A DNA stretch of 40,205 nucleotides from Clostridiales bacterium UBA1740 (GTDB taxonomy: Bacteria > Bacillota > Clostridia > Oscillospirales > CAG-272), in contig DCHY01000027.1 in the NCBI GenBank assembly GCA_002315715.1, positions 2,614 to 42,818 on the forward strand. The letters run 5' to 3'. Numbering within the stretch: position 1 is the stretch's first letter; each line of letters starts with the position of its first letter. Position numbers and translations under genes: made by a program. Of this stretch, positions 1-7,872 are shown piece by piece. Under the pieces are notes generated by a model, which was not told the origin of the DNA, searched no databases, and saw only the letters and a program-made list of their open reading frames with translations.

Positions 1-1895
1 TCGACGTTGTCTATCTTTTCGATAACACCGATATCGCCGTTAAAAAGACCGATACCCGTCACCCCGTTCTTTACCCATTCGATTTCATAATCGTTACAAA
101 TCTGCATAACACGGTCGCCTTCGCGAAAGACGATGCCGTGCGCCGCTTTTTCGTTGCGGAAATTTCCTTGCGGATGAAGTTTTTCCTGTAAAAGAGCGTT
201 GAGCGCATCGACGCCGGCTGTCCCTTTTTTGGAAGACGTAATGACCTGGATATTCTCCGTCACCCCACGTCCATAGGCTTTCGGCAATCTTTCGGTAATC
301 AAGTTTGAAACCGTTTGGGGAATCGTTCTTTCATCTTCACGAGAAAGGAAGAAAAAGTCACTGTCTTTCGCCGTCAAAACCGGCATTTCACCGTCATTGA
401 TACGGTGCGCGTTCGTTACGATCAAACTTTCTTCCGACTGACGGAATATTTTGTGCAGACGAATCGTCGGAACGGTGTCGCTGCGAATCAAATCCGAAAG
501 AACGTTTCCGGCACCCACGCTTGGCAATTGATCGATATCGCCGATCAAAATCAAACGGGAATGACGGCGAAGCGCACTCATCAAAGCCGAGGTCAAAGAC
601 AAATCGAGCATGGATGCTTCGTCCACGATCACGACGGTTTCATCAAGAGGGTTATGTTCGTTGCGGTTGAAAACGACGTCGTCGTCATTCTCAGTCCTCG
701 TCATTTCAAGCATTCTGTGAACCGTCTTGGCTTCTTCACTCGTCGCCTCGGAAAGTCTCTTGGCGGCGCGCCCCGTCGGAGCTGACAGAACGGTCTTTAA
801 ACCGAGAGCGCGAAACATGGATATCAGTGCCTTGACAATCGTCGTTTTGCCGGTACCGGGACCGCCGGTCACGATAAGAACACCGGAACAAAGTGCCTGT
901 GTCAAGGCTTGTCTTTGCACGGGATCGAAAGAAATACCCGAGGATATTTCCGCTTTTTGAATTAAAGAATACGCGTTTTCATTGTTGAACGCGCAGACTT
1001 CACGCTGCAATTTTTGAAGAGTAGCGGCTATATTTCTTTCATCAAAGTCTGTCGTTTTTGACATAATTTTGCGAGTATCGTTGGAAAAATAAGAGCAGAG
1101 TCTTCCCTGCTTGACAAAATCATGTAGGCATTGTTCTACAGTTTTGACGTCAACTTCGAGCAAAGTTGCCGAGGCTTCTGCCAATTTTTCAAACGGCAGG
1201 CACGTATGTCCGTAACTCTCACCGTTATAATTCAACACGTAGGAAATGCCATAGAAAAGTCTTTCTCTGTCGTCTTTCGCAACGCCCAAAGAACGCGCGA
1301 TTTCATCCGCTTTTTCAAAAGGAAGTCCCGTCTCTCTTTGACAAAGAATATAGGGATTCTTTTGAATCAATCCGACAGCACCGGGGCCGAACCGTTTATA
1401 CACTTTCGTGATTTGCGCCGTCCCCATAAAGTCTTTGCAGAACATTAAAACGCCGCGTAAATCCGCCTGCTCGCAAAAAGATTTCGATATCTCGGAGGCT
1501 TTTTTCATCGTAATGCCGTTGATATCGGCGAGCCATTCCGGATGATGTTCAAGAACGTCAAACGTGTCTTTTCCGAAACGATTGACAATCTTCAGCGCCG
1601 TCACGGGTCCAACCCCTTTAATCGTTCGCGCCGACAGATATTTAATGATGTCTTCTTCTTCAGAAGGCAGATTTTTTTCATAGGAAGTAATAACGAACTG
1701 ACGTCCGTATTCTTTATGAAAGGTATAGTACCCGGTCAAGGTCACTTTTTCGCCTTCCGCGCAAAAAGGGAGAGTGCCAACCGCGGTAATCAAACACGCA
1801 TTTTCATCGGAAATCTCAAGTACCGTATAGTCATTGCCGTCATTGTGATAGACGACGTTTTCTATCGTACCGTAGATTGTCGTTGGTGTTTCCAT
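1..1895 (-). CDS. recD2: ATP-dependent DNA helicase RecD2 (3' end cut by window)
   Basis: Superfamily 1B 5'-3' DNA helicase of the RecD2/YrrC type, which acts in DNA repair and replication-fork maintenance without RecBC. The gene runs off the left edge, so 631 complete codons are visible and the final C-terminal part is missing. The N-terminal region holds an OB-like segment and helix-hairpin-helix repeats (about residues 75-120, with IKGVGP and INGIT) typical of RecD2 rather than RecD. Walker A is GGPGTGKT at residues 344-351, followed by PTGRAA and a Walker B of the form IVDEAS near residue 420; GDIDQLPSVG follows as the next helicase motif. The ATG at 1895 is preceded by AGGAG at good spacing. 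It lies 29 bp after metK on the same strand with no terminator between, so it is probably co-transcribed with metK. Confidence 0.93.
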   Translation of the reverse strand, partial: METPTTIYGTIENVVYHNDGNDYTVLEISDENACLITAVGTLPFCAEGEKVTLTGYYTFHKEYGRQFVITSYEKNLPSEEEDIIKYLSARTIKGVGPVTALKIVNRFGKDTFDVLEHHPEWLADINGITMKKASEISKSFCEQADLRGVLMFCKDFMGTAQITKVYKRFGPGAVGLIQKNPYILCQRETGLPFEKADEIARSLGVAKDDRERLFYGISYVLNYNGESYGHTCLPFEKLAEASATLLEVDVKTVEQCLHDFVKQGRLCSYFSNDTRKIMSKTTDFDERNIAATLQKLQREVCAFNNENAYSLIQKAEISSGISFDPVQRQALTQALCSGVLIVTGGPGTGKTTIVKALISMFRALGLKTVLSAPTGRAAKRLSEATSEEAKTVHRMLEMTRTENDDDVVFNRNEHNPLDETVVIVDEASMLDLSLTSALMSALRRHSRLILIGDIDQLPSVGAGNVLSDLIRSDTVPTIRLHKIFRQSEESLIVTNAHRINDGEMPVLTAKDSDFFFLSREDERTIPQTVSNLITERLPKAYGRGVTENIQVITSSKKGTAGVDALNALLQEKLHPQGNFRNEKAAHGIVFREGDRVMQICNDYEIEWVKNGVTGIGLFNGDIGVIEKIDNV

Positions 1896-1924
1896 GGCAC
1901 TCTCCTGCTTTATTTATTTTTTAA

Positions 1925-3109
1925 TCAGCGGCAAAGACGGAGCAAATCCTCTTTCAAATCGCAGATTTCCCATTTCACGCCGAGGTCTTCTCTTCCCATA
2001 TGACCGTAAGCGGAAAGCGGCGCATAAATCGGTTTGCGCAAATCAAACTTTTTGATAATCGCACCGGGACGAAGGTCGACCAACTGTTCAACGGCCGCGG
2101 AAATCTTTGCATCATCCACAACGCCGGTACCGAGCGTATCAATCATCACCGATACGGGACGTGCCACACCGATTGCATAGGCAATTTGCACTTCACAACG
2201 GTGCGCGAGACCTGCAAAAACGACGTTTTTGGCGATATAACGCGCGGCATATGAAGCAGATCTGTCTACTTTCGTCGGGTCCTTGCCGGAAAAAGCACCG
2301 CCGCCGTGACGGGAATAACCGCCGTAGGTATCCACGATGATTTTTCTGCCGGTAAGGCCGGTATCGCCGGCAGGTCCTCCGATAACGAAACGACCCGTCG
2401 GATTGACGTAGATTTTGGTCTCTCCGTCATGAATCAAATCTTTGGGGATGACGGGGAGGATGACTTCCTTGATAATATCGCGGCGAATCGTTTCCTGATC
2501 CACGTCTTCGCTGTGCTGAGAAGAAACGACGACGGTATCCACTCTCACAGGTTTATCGTCTTCGTATTCTACGGTGACTTGCGTTTTGCCGTCAGGACGA
2601 AGGTAGGAGAGTTTGCCGCTCTTTCTGACTTCAGTCAAACGACGCGCGAGTTTGTGCGCCAAAGAAATCGGCAAAGGCATCAATTCCTTCGTTTCATCGC
2701 AGGCATAACCGAACATCAAGCCCTGGTCACCGGCACCGGTATCCAGGTCATCCGACATTTCGCCGTTTTTGGCTTCAGCGCATTTATCGACGCCGAGAGC
2801 AATATCGGGGCTTTGCTGATGCAAAGAACTGAGAACGGCGCAAGTCTCGGAGTCAAAACCGAATTTGGCTCTGTTATATCCGATTTCGGACACCGTTTCT
2901 CTGACGATCTTCTGAATATCGATTTTGGCTTTGGTGGTTACTTCACCCATGACGGTGATAATGCCGGTCGTGGCAAACGTTTCGCACGCCACACGGCTCA
3001 TAGGATCCTGACGAAGCATTTCGTCAAGAATGGAATCGGAAATTTTGTCGCAAATTTTATCGGGATGTCCTTCCGTAACGGATTCCGACGTAAAAAGATA
3101 TTTTTTCAT
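1925..3109 (-). CDS. metK: S-adenosylmethionine synthetase
   Basis: Makes S-adenosylmethionine from methionine and ATP in the cytoplasm. The protein has 394 residues, the usual length for the family. It shows the N-terminal GHPDKICDKISD motif (ATP and methionine binding), the central GAGDQGLMFGYA hexapeptide region and the glycine-rich GGGAFSGKDPTKVDRS loop near residue 265. The ATG at 3109 follows a strong SD (GGAGG at 3114-3118) that sits directly after the U-tract of an upstream terminator. A SAM-I riboswitch lies in its leader, so end-product feedback by SAM is expected. efp is immediately upstream and recD2 downstream on the same strand. Confidence 0.98.
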   Translation of the reverse strand: MKKYLFTSESVTEGHPDKICDKISDSILDEMLRQDPMSRVACETFATTGIITVMGEVTTKAKIDIQKIVRETVSEIGYNRAKFGFDSETCAVLSSLHQQSPDIALGVDKCAEAKNGEMSDDLDTGAGDQGLMFGYACDETKELMPLPISLAHKLARRLTEVRKSGKLSYLRPDGKTQVTVEYEDDKPVRVDTVVVSSQHSEDVDQETIRRDIIKEVILPVIPKDLIHDGETKIYVNPTGRFVIGGPAGDTGLTGRKIIVDTYGGYSRHGGGAFSGKDPTKVDRSASYAARYIAKNVVFAGLAHRCEVQIAYAIGVARPVSVMIDTLGTGVVDDAKISAAVEQLVDLRPGAIIKKFDLRKPIYAPLSAYGHMGREDLGVKWEICDLKEDLLRLCR

Positions 3110-3121
3110 ATGTCCTCCAAA

Positions 3122-3157
3122 TAAAAAGTGACCTTGGGGCGGTGTTGTCCCAAGGTC
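3122..3157 (-). terminator. Riboswitch-controlled intrinsic terminator before metK
   Basis: A perfect 9-bp stem pairs 3149-3157 (GACCTTGGG on the minus strand) with 3130-3138 (CCCAAGGTC), with a 10-nt loop and a run of T at 3122-3127. It sits 12 nt after the 3' strand of aptamer helix P1 and just ahead of the metK SD, which is the expression platform expected of a transcription-terminating S-box. Confidence 0.93.
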
Positions 3158-3169
3158 AAAGTCGTAAAA

Positions 3170-3251
3170 CTCATCTGTCAGGAATTAACACCTTGCAAAA
3201 CTGTAGGTTGTCGGGCTTCGTAGGGCCAGTCCCTCCGCCACTCTTGATAAG
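3170..3251 (-). promoter_or_regulatory. SAM-I (S-box) riboswitch aptamer of metK
   Basis: Read on the minus strand, the leader contains the S-box core: CTTATCAAGAG, then GGAGGGACTGGCCC, GAAGCCCGACAACC and, near the 3' end, AATTCCTGACAGATGAG. P1 closes between CTTATC (3246-3251) and GATGAG (3170-3175). SAM binding to this class normally stabilises P1 and favours the downstream terminator, giving transcription shut-off when SAM is plentiful. The aptamer starts only 20 bp after the efp stop codon, so the metK leader is carved out of the end of the efp transcript or is served by a promoter inside efp that I could not identify. Confidence 0.95.
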
Positions 3252-3271
3252 TTATTCAGTTTTATTGGAAA

Positions 3272-3829
3272 TTACGCTCTTTCGAGATATTCGCCGGTAC
3301 GGGTATCAATGCGAAGATTGTCGCCCTCGTTGATGAAGATCGGAACCTTAATAACGGCGCCGGTTTCAAGGGTTGCCGGTTTGGTAACGTTGGTGGCAGT
3401 ATCGCCGCGAACGCCGGGTTCGGTTTCAACAACTTTCAATTCTACAAATGTAGGAGGTTCAACCGAGAAAACGTTGCCCTTCCAAGAAGAAATACGGCAA
3501 ACGGTATTCTCTTTAACGAACTTGAAGTTTTCACCAAGCTGATTCTTGTTAAGAGGAATCTGCTCGTAGGATTCGGGATCCATGAAGTAGTAAAGTTCGC
3601 CGTCGTTGTAGAGATATTCAAGATCGCGGCGCTCGATGACTGCGTTCTCAAATTTTGCAGTGGGGTTGAAAGAAGCCTCGCGGATAGCACCGGTCACAAC
3701 GTCCTTGTACTTGGTACGGACAAAAGCAGCACCTTTGCCGGGTTTTACGTGCTGGAACTCGATAACCTGGTAAACTTTGCCTTCCATTTCAAAGGTCAAA
3801 CCGTTTTTAAAATCGCCTGCTGTTAACAT
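3272..3829 (-). CDS. efp: Translation elongation factor P
   Basis: EF-P relieves ribosome stalling at polyproline stretches by binding between the P and E sites. The call MLTAGDFKNG at the N-terminus and the KOW-like first domain are characteristic. The tip loop reads HVKPGKGAAFVRTK, with the lysine that is post-translationally modified in many bacteria at residue 32, the same position as in Bacillus. The OB domains follow (ETEPGVRGDTATN, then KVPIFINEGDNLRIDTRTGEYLERA at the end). An upstream in-frame ATG at 3889 would add 20 residues (MVWRTITL...), but 3829 gives the usual 185 residues and has AAGGA at suitable spacing. An M24 peptidase gene lies upstream, a common neighbour of efp in Firmicutes. 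Confidence 0.97.
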   Translation of the reverse strand: MLTAGDFKNGLTFEMEGKVYQVIEFQHVKPGKGAAFVRTKYKDVVTGAIREASFNPTAKFENAVIERRDLEYLYNDGELYYFMDPESYEQIPLNKNQLGENFKFVKENTVCRISSWKGNVFSVEPPTFVELKVVETEPGVRGDTATNVTKPATLETGAVIKVPIFINEGDNLRIDTRTGEYLERA

Positions 3830-3906
3830 AGTATCATTCCTTTTCTCGGCGGGTGTTTTAATAGGTAGAGTTATGGTCCGCCATACCAAAACCCAAAATC
3901 GTATAT

Positions 3907-3935
3907 ATTGTACACTATAAAATCGAAATTTTCAA
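3907..3935 (-). promoter_or_regulatory. Promoter of efp
   Basis: On the minus strand TTGAAA (3930-3935) and TACAAT (3907-3912) are separated by 17 bp, in the 162-bp gap between the M24 peptidase and efp. It would drive efp and, through the riboswitch, metK and recD2. Confidence 0.75.
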
Positions 3936-3991
3936 GTGGGTAAATCCATTTTTTTGGACTTTTTCTTCAAAAATCCGTCAAAATTTGGCGA

Positions 3992-5059
3992 TTACCCGAT
4001 TTCAATGAGTTCTTTCTTTGACGCCGTGAAGTTGTGGATTGTATCATCCCGAATGAGAACCATATCTTCGATGCGGCATCCGAAACGTCCCGGCAAATAG
4101 ATACCGGGTTCTACCGTGACAATCTCTCCGGCGCGTAGTTTTCGTCCGAAAGCGCGTTTATTCATCGCCGGTGCTTCGTGAATAAAAAGACCTACCGAGT
4201 GCCCTAACCCGTGTCCGAATGTGCCGGGATATATCCCGTCAATAATGTCGCGAGCCACTTTGTCCGCTTCCCCGGCATCCACGCCGGCTTTCAGCATGAA
4301 AAGAACCGACGTTTGCGCTTTCAGAACGGTAGTATACACGTTTTTCATCTCATCGGAGGCTTTTCCGATGACGACGGTTCTCGTCATATCGGAACAGTAT
4401 CCCTCAAACGACGCGCCGAAATCCATCGTCAAAAAGCCATTTTTCAGTTTTTCATGGCGCGGAACGCCATGGGGACGGGAACTGCCGTCACCCGAAACGG
4501 CAATGGTGTCAAAAGCCAAACCGGAAGCGCCGTTTTTGCGCATAAAATACTCAAGTTCCGCCGCAACTTCCGTTTCCGTCATGTTGGGTGTGAGGACCGT
4601 CAAGATATGGGAAAAGGCGGCATCGGTAATATCCTGCGCCCTTTGCATTTTTTGAATTTCTTCCGGCGTTTTTATTTGTCGAATTGTTTCGACCGTGTCG
4701 GCAATGTCACAAAAAGCGACACCGGGCAATTTCGATTCGTAGGATTCATAAACCGAAAAAGGAAGAAAATTGCCTTCAAGACCTACCGTCTTTACCCCAT
4801 AAAAAGAAATCTTTTCTTTCAGCCACGACAGTTTATCTTCCGGAGCAACAACCGAAAAATCCGAATAAGCTTTTTGTTCTGCGGCTTCTGTATAGCGAAA
4901 ATCCGTCACCAAAAACGCCTCGTTTTTCGTAATGAACAAGAAACCGTCCGTGAAAGGAAATCCGGAAAGATACTGTTGATTAAATGGATCAAAAATCAAA
5001 GCGGCATCAGCACCGAGAGTGCCGAAGGAACCGCGGAGTTTGTTTATCGCACTCATCAT
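3992..5059 (-). CDS. M24-family aminopeptidase (Xaa-Pro peptidase type)
   Basis: Metallopeptidase of the creatinase/aminopeptidase-P fold, expected to cleave Xaa-Pro bonds or N-terminal residues in the cytoplasm. The 355-residue protein has an N-terminal creatinase-like domain (about residues 1-130) and the pita-bread catalytic domain. All five metal ligands of the family can be placed: Asp213 and Asp224 (MDFGASFEGYCSDMTRT), His287 (GHGLGHSVG), Glu317 (VTVEPGIY) and Glu331 (RIEDMV). The start is either of two adjacent ATGs (5059 or 5056). The gene follows the TIM-barrel gene by 5 bp and precedes efp, an order found in Bacillus (yqhT-efp). Substrate choice between Xaa-Pro dipeptidase and aminopeptidase cannot be read from the sequence. 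Confidence 0.92.
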   Translation of the reverse strand: MMSAINKLRGSFGTLGADAALIFDPFNQQYLSGFPFTDGFLFITKNEAFLVTDFRYTEAAEQKAYSDFSVVAPEDKLSWLKEKISFYGVKTVGLEGNFLPFSVYESYESKLPGVAFCDIADTVETIRQIKTPEEIQKMQRAQDITDAAFSHILTVLTPNMTETEVAAELEYFMRKNGASGLAFDTIAVSGDGSSRPHGVPRHEKLKNGFLTMDFGASFEGYCSDMTRTVVIGKASDEMKNVYTTVLKAQTSVLFMLKAGVDAGEADKVARDIIDGIYPGTFGHGLGHSVGLFIHEAPAMNKRAFGRKLRAGEIVTVEPGIYLPGRFGCRIEDMVLIRDDTIHNFTASKKELIEIG

Positions 5060-5064
5060 ACGTT

Positions 5065-5910
5065 CTAGAAATACCTCAAATAAGATTGTTTCATGGTCAG
5101 GGCATCATCCGACTGTGTTCCGGCAGATTCGGAAATAACGGTAGGTGTCAAACCGTGCTTGGCGATCGTCTCCATGAGCGGCTCGTAGTCGGGTCCATAG
5201 ACGTTGTCTTCAAAGGTCAAATGACGTTTTTCGCCGCCGTCCGTCCATTCAATTTTGGAAAAATGGCAGTGCAAATTTCTCGCCACTTCGCCTCCCAATT
5301 GTGAACCTATTTTATCAAATACTCTGTAATAATCATCGGCAGTATTAAAAACACCGCCGAGCTCGCGTGCATTCAAATGTCCAAAATCCACGACGGGAAC
5401 AAGTTTCGGAGAGAGTTTACATAGTTCGATGACTTCATCCAGCGTGCCGAGTTGATTGATTTTTCCCATCGTTTCAAGACCGATTCCGATGCCGTACGTT
5501 TCGACGGATTCGAGAGTTTTATACAGAGTGTCCGCGGCAAGCCGCATGGCTTCGCTTCTCGATATTTTGGCGGCAGATCCGGTATGTACGACGATGACCC
5601 CCGCCCCCATGAGATGGGCGGCTTCTATGCTCTCGCGTATGTAAGCTATACTCTTGAATCGTTTGTCGTGTTCGACACCGGAGAGCGAGATAAAATAGGG
5701 CGCGTGAAAAGTCAATTTCACCCCTTCTTTTTGCGCCTCGGCGCCAAGTGCCATAAACGCTTCGGGCGTTTTGGGAACGCCCCTTCCCGCCTCGTATTCG
5801 TATACGTCAAGGCCGACCGACTTCACGAATCTCGGTGCGTCCAATGTCGTTTTTCCTCCCCAAAGGCGAAAGGCATCACTGTTTCCGCCGGGACCGAAGA
5901 ATGCTCTCAT
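5065..5910 (-). CDS. Endonuclease-IV-like TIM barrel protein
   Basis: A 281-residue TIM barrel of the AP-endonuclease-2 / sugar isomerase superfamily. Segments match the metal-ligand strands of deoxyribonuclease IV in order: FHAPYFISLSG, VVHTGSA, LETMGKINQLGTLDEV, VVDFGHLNA, and NLHCHFSKIEWTDGGEKRHLTF, ending with a conserved glutamate in VISESAG. Endonuclease IV cuts abasic sites in DNA; relatives act on sugars. The match to the Nfo pattern (DFGH instead of DTCH, HFSK instead of HLND) is good but not exact, so DNA repair is likely rather than certain. It overlaps yqeG by 4 nt (ATGA) and is followed after 5 bp by the M24 peptidase, forming one operon. Confidence 0.8.
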   Translation of the reverse strand: MRAFFGPGGNSDAFRLWGGKTTLDAPRFVKSVGLDVYEYEAGRGVPKTPEAFMALGAEAQKEGVKLTFHAPYFISLSGVEHDKRFKSIAYIRESIEAAHLMGAGVIVVHTGSAAKISRSEAMRLAADTLYKTLESVETYGIGIGLETMGKINQLGTLDEVIELCKLSPKLVPVVDFGHLNARELGGVFNTADDYYRVFDKIGSQLGGEVARNLHCHFSKIEWTDGGEKRHLTFEDNVYGPDYEPLMETIAKHGLTPTVISESAGTQSDDALTMKQSYLRYF

Positions 5911-6431
5911 TTGGATTTCTTCCTTTCATAGGATTTCATGATGGGTTTTTCAAGCCATCTTTTGGTCTTCGTCAATATGTCCGTTTTGTCTTTTATCGGC
6001 GGAACGGTGATCGCTTTAATTCCGGCGTTATGCGCAGCCAAAACGTCCGTAAAGATTTGATCGCCGAGAAGCAGCGTATGCTCTTTTTCCGCGCCCATGA
6101 TTTTCATAGCTTTCTTCACACTGAAAGGAAACGGTTTTCCGGCACCCGCGATGTACGGAAGGCCGAGATCTTTATTGAATAAAGAAACACGCGCTTTTTT
6201 ATTGTTGGATACGAAAGCCGCTTTTACGCCCTCGCTTTTGAGCATAGAAAACCAATCTTTTGCCTTCTTCGTCGGTTCTGTATTCTCGTACGGTTCTATG
6301 GTATTGTCAATATCAAGTATCAAAAACCGAATACCGTTGGCAGAGAGATAGGCGGCGTCCACTTCATGGAAAGCGGATTTTGTGTCATCCGGGCAAAAAT
6401 ATCCGTATTTTCCAAAACTCTTTTTTGTCAT
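5907..6431 (-). CDS. yqeG: YqeG-family HAD phosphatase
   Basis: HAD superfamily class IIIA phosphatase of 174 residues. The nucleophile motif is LDIDNT with Asp40 and Asp42, motif II is the SNN at about residue 75, motif III is Lys99 in AGKPFPF and motif IV is GDQIFTDVLAAHNAG with Asp124 and Asp129. The family (B. subtilis YqeG, related to mitochondrial phosphatidylglycerophosphate phosphatase GEP4) is thought to dephosphorylate phosphatidylglycerophosphate or a similar compound; the substrate here is inferred only. It is the first gene of the yqeG - TIM barrel - M24 peptidase unit, read from a near-consensus promoter. In Bacillus it is followed by yqeH, which is absent here. Confidence 0.9.
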   Translation of the reverse strand: MTKKSFGKYGYFCPDDTKSAFHEVDAAYLSANGIRFLILDIDNTIEPYENTEPTKKAKDWFSMLKSEGVKAAFVSNNKKARVSLFNKDLGLPYIAGAGKPFPFSVKKAMKIMGAEKEHTLLLGDQIFTDVLAAHNAGIKAITVPPIKDKTDILTKTKRWLEKPIMKSYERKKSK

Positions 6432-6461
6432 AACATTTCCTCTCGTAAACTTTTCACGGAT

Positions 6462-6490
6462 ATTCTACACGAAACGGCGCTTTTTGTCAA
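6462..6490 (-). promoter_or_regulatory. Promoter of the yqeG operon
   Basis: Minus-strand TTGACA (6485-6490) and TAGAAT (6462-6467) with a 17-bp spacer, about 30 bp upstream of the yqeG start. It is divergent from the rpsF promoter, whose -35 lies 45 bp away. Confidence 0.85.
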
Positions 6491-6535
6491 GGTAAACTAT
6501 ACTAATATAAGATTTAAGAAAAAATAAAGAAATGC

Positions 6536-6564
6536 TTGACTTTTATCAAAGAATATGATATTAT
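6536..6564 (+). promoter_or_regulatory. Promoter of rpsF-ssb-rpsR
   Basis: TTGACT (6536-6541) and TATTAT (6559-6564) separated by 17 bp. Transcription would start near 6571, giving a leader of about 70 nt before rpsF. Confidence 0.88.
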
Positions 6565-6570
6565 CTTTGC

Positions 6571-6622
6571 AGTCCGGAATTTTTCCGGCTCCTTGCTGCC
6601 GAGAATCGGCAGCCAAAGTCCA
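6571..6622 (+). promoter_or_regulatory. Structured leader of rpsF (candidate S6:S18 autoregulatory element)
   Basis: Two perfect hairpins follow the predicted start: CCGGAA (6574-6579) with TTCCGG (6583-6588), loop TTT; and GCTGCCGA (6595-6602) with TCGGCAGC (6606-6613), loop GAA. No U-tract follows, so neither is a terminator. Leaders of rpsF in several phyla bind the S6:S18 pair and contain an exposed CCG; this element sits in the same place and the operon encodes both proteins. That it is the same element is inference from position and CCG content. Confidence 0.5.
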
Positions 6623-6639
6623 TAAGGAGGTGTATTTTC

Positions 6640-7014
6640 ATGGAAAAGAAGATCTGTTCCTACGAGACTCTCTTTGCTATCAGCGGTAATCTTTCTGAAG
6701 AAGAATACAAAGCGATCGAAGAAAAATTTGTCGGTCTCGTAAACGAAAACGCAACGAACGTTTCGGTGAACGAATGGGGCAAGCGTAAATTCGCTTATGC
6801 TATCAACTACGTTACCGAAGGTTACTACGTTCTTGTGTCTTTCGACAGCGAACCTTCCTTCCCGCTTGAACTTGAGCGTGTGCTTGGCATCACCGAAGGT
6901 GTCCTTCGCTACATGACCACGACTAAAGTTGCCGGAAAGAAAGTTGCTCAAAAAGCTCCTGTTGAAGAAGCAAAAGCAGATGTCGAAGCCGCTACCGAAG
7001 CGACCGAAGCATAA
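6640..7014 (+). CDS. rpsF: 30S ribosomal protein S6
   Basis: Small-subunit protein that binds the 16S rRNA central domain as a pair with S18. The 124-residue sequence shows the S6 fold signature: YETLFAISGNLSEEE at the start, then WGKRKFAYAINYVTEGYYVLVSF and a final strand LRYMTTTK. The tail after residue 100 is alanine- and glutamate-rich (EEAKADVEAATEATEA), a low-complexity extension common in Firmicute S6. The SD AAGGAGG lies 7 nt or so ahead of the ATG. First gene of rpsF-ssb-rpsR. Confidence 0.97.
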   Translation: MEKKICSYETLFAISGNLSEEEYKAIEEKFVGLVNENATNVSVNEWGKRKFAYAINYVTEGYYVLVSFDSEPSFPLELERVLGITEGVLRYMTTTKVAGKKVAQKAPVEEAKADVEAATEATEA

Positions 7015-7034
7015 TTATTTAGGAGGCATTCATC

Positions 7035-7496
7035 ATGGCAGGTTTCAACAAAGTTATTTTGCTCGGTCGTATGACCGCTGACCCTGAACTCAAACAGACC
7101 ACGACCGGTACATCCATCGCCAATTTCTCTATTGCCGTAGATCGCCGTTATGCTAAGAATGAACAGGGACAAACTGTTGATTTCATCAACATCGTTGCTT
7201 GGAGAGAACGTGCCGATTTCGTGTGCCGTTACTTTAAGAAAGGCAGCCCCATTCTCATTTGCGGTCAACTCCAGGTCAGAACTTGGAATGATCAGCAAGG
7301 TCAGAAGAGATATGCAACCGAAGTCGTTGCTGACGAAGTATCTTTCGTTCCTTCTTCTCTTCAGAACGGCGGCGCTCCCGCTGCGGAAGACGGTGGCAAC
7401 CACTACGCTCCCGAAGCATACGGTGTTCCCGCATTCAACAATGCGCCGAATACTGCTTTTGAAGAAATTCCCGGTGACGAAGGACTTCCCTTCTAA
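7035..7496 (+). CDS. ssb: Single-stranded DNA-binding protein
   Basis: Coats single-stranded DNA in replication, recombination and repair. The 153-residue protein has the N-terminal OB fold (MAGFNKVILLGRMTADPELKQT, then FINIVAWRERADFVCRYFKKGSPILICGQLQVRTW) through about residue 105, a disordered Gly/Pro/Asn-rich linker, and the acidic C-terminal peptide DEGLPF that binds partner proteins. SD AGGAGG is well placed. It is the middle gene of the conserved rpsF-ssb-rpsR operon; a 72-nt gap with a weak imperfect hairpin (around 7513-7536) separates it from rpsR. Confidence 0.97.
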   Translation: MAGFNKVILLGRMTADPELKQTTTGTSIANFSIAVDRRYAKNEQGQTVDFINIVAWRERADFVCRYFKKGSPILICGQLQVRTWNDQQGQKRYATEVVADEVSFVPSSLQNGGAPAAEDGGNHYAPEAYGVPAFNNAPNTAFEEIPGDEGLPF

Positions 7497-7568
7497 CCTC
7501 GATACCTTCCCTCCGTGCGAGGCTCACGCCACGGCGGTATAGAAATTTGAGCCGGAAAGGTAATTATC

Positions 7569-7823
7569 ATGGAGAAAAACGATATGCAACGCCCCGCTCC
7601 TTTCCGTCCTATGCACAGAAGAAAGAAAGTCTGCATCTTCTGCCAGGACAAAGTCGAGGCTATTGATTACAAAGATGTTGCAAAACTCAGAAAGTTTATC
7701 ACTGAGCGTGCAAAGATTCTTCCGAGACGTGTCTCCGGCACCTGCGCTCTTCACCAACGTGAGTTGACCAGCGCCATTAAGAGAGCACGTCAGATGGCTC
7801 TTCTGCCCTACATTTCTGACTAA
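7569..7823 (+). CDS. rpsR: 30S ribosomal protein S18
   Basis: S18 partners S6 in the small-subunit platform. The 84-residue protein carries the S18 core (VEAIDYKDVAKLRKFITERAKILPRRVSGTCALHQRELTSAIKRARQMALLPY). It keeps CIFC near the N-terminus and CALH in the middle, so it is the zinc-binding (C+) form; genomes that also carry a C- paralogue use it under zinc shortage. Last gene of the operon, followed at once by a strong terminator. Confidence 0.97.
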   Translation: MEKNDMQRPAPFRPMHRRKKVCIFCQDKVEAIDYKDVAKLRKFITERAKILPRRVSGTCALHQRELTSAIKRARQMALLPYISD

Positions 7824-7830
7824 TGAAAAA

Positions 7831-7858
7831 GAACCTCCCAACCGGGAGGTTCTTTTTT
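7831..7858 (+). terminator. Terminator of rpsR, probably shared with dgt
   Basis: Stem GAACCTCCC (7831-7839) with GGGAGGTTC (7844-7852), loop AACC, then six T. A-tract at 7826-7830 gives a T-run on the minus strand, so the same hairpin can end the convergent HD-domain gene. Confidence 0.93.
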
Positions 7859-7872
7859 GTATATCGAAGGTT

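Noticed and set aside
2306..3124. Plus-strand open frame opposite metK
   Set aside because: Antisense to metK, which is unambiguous.
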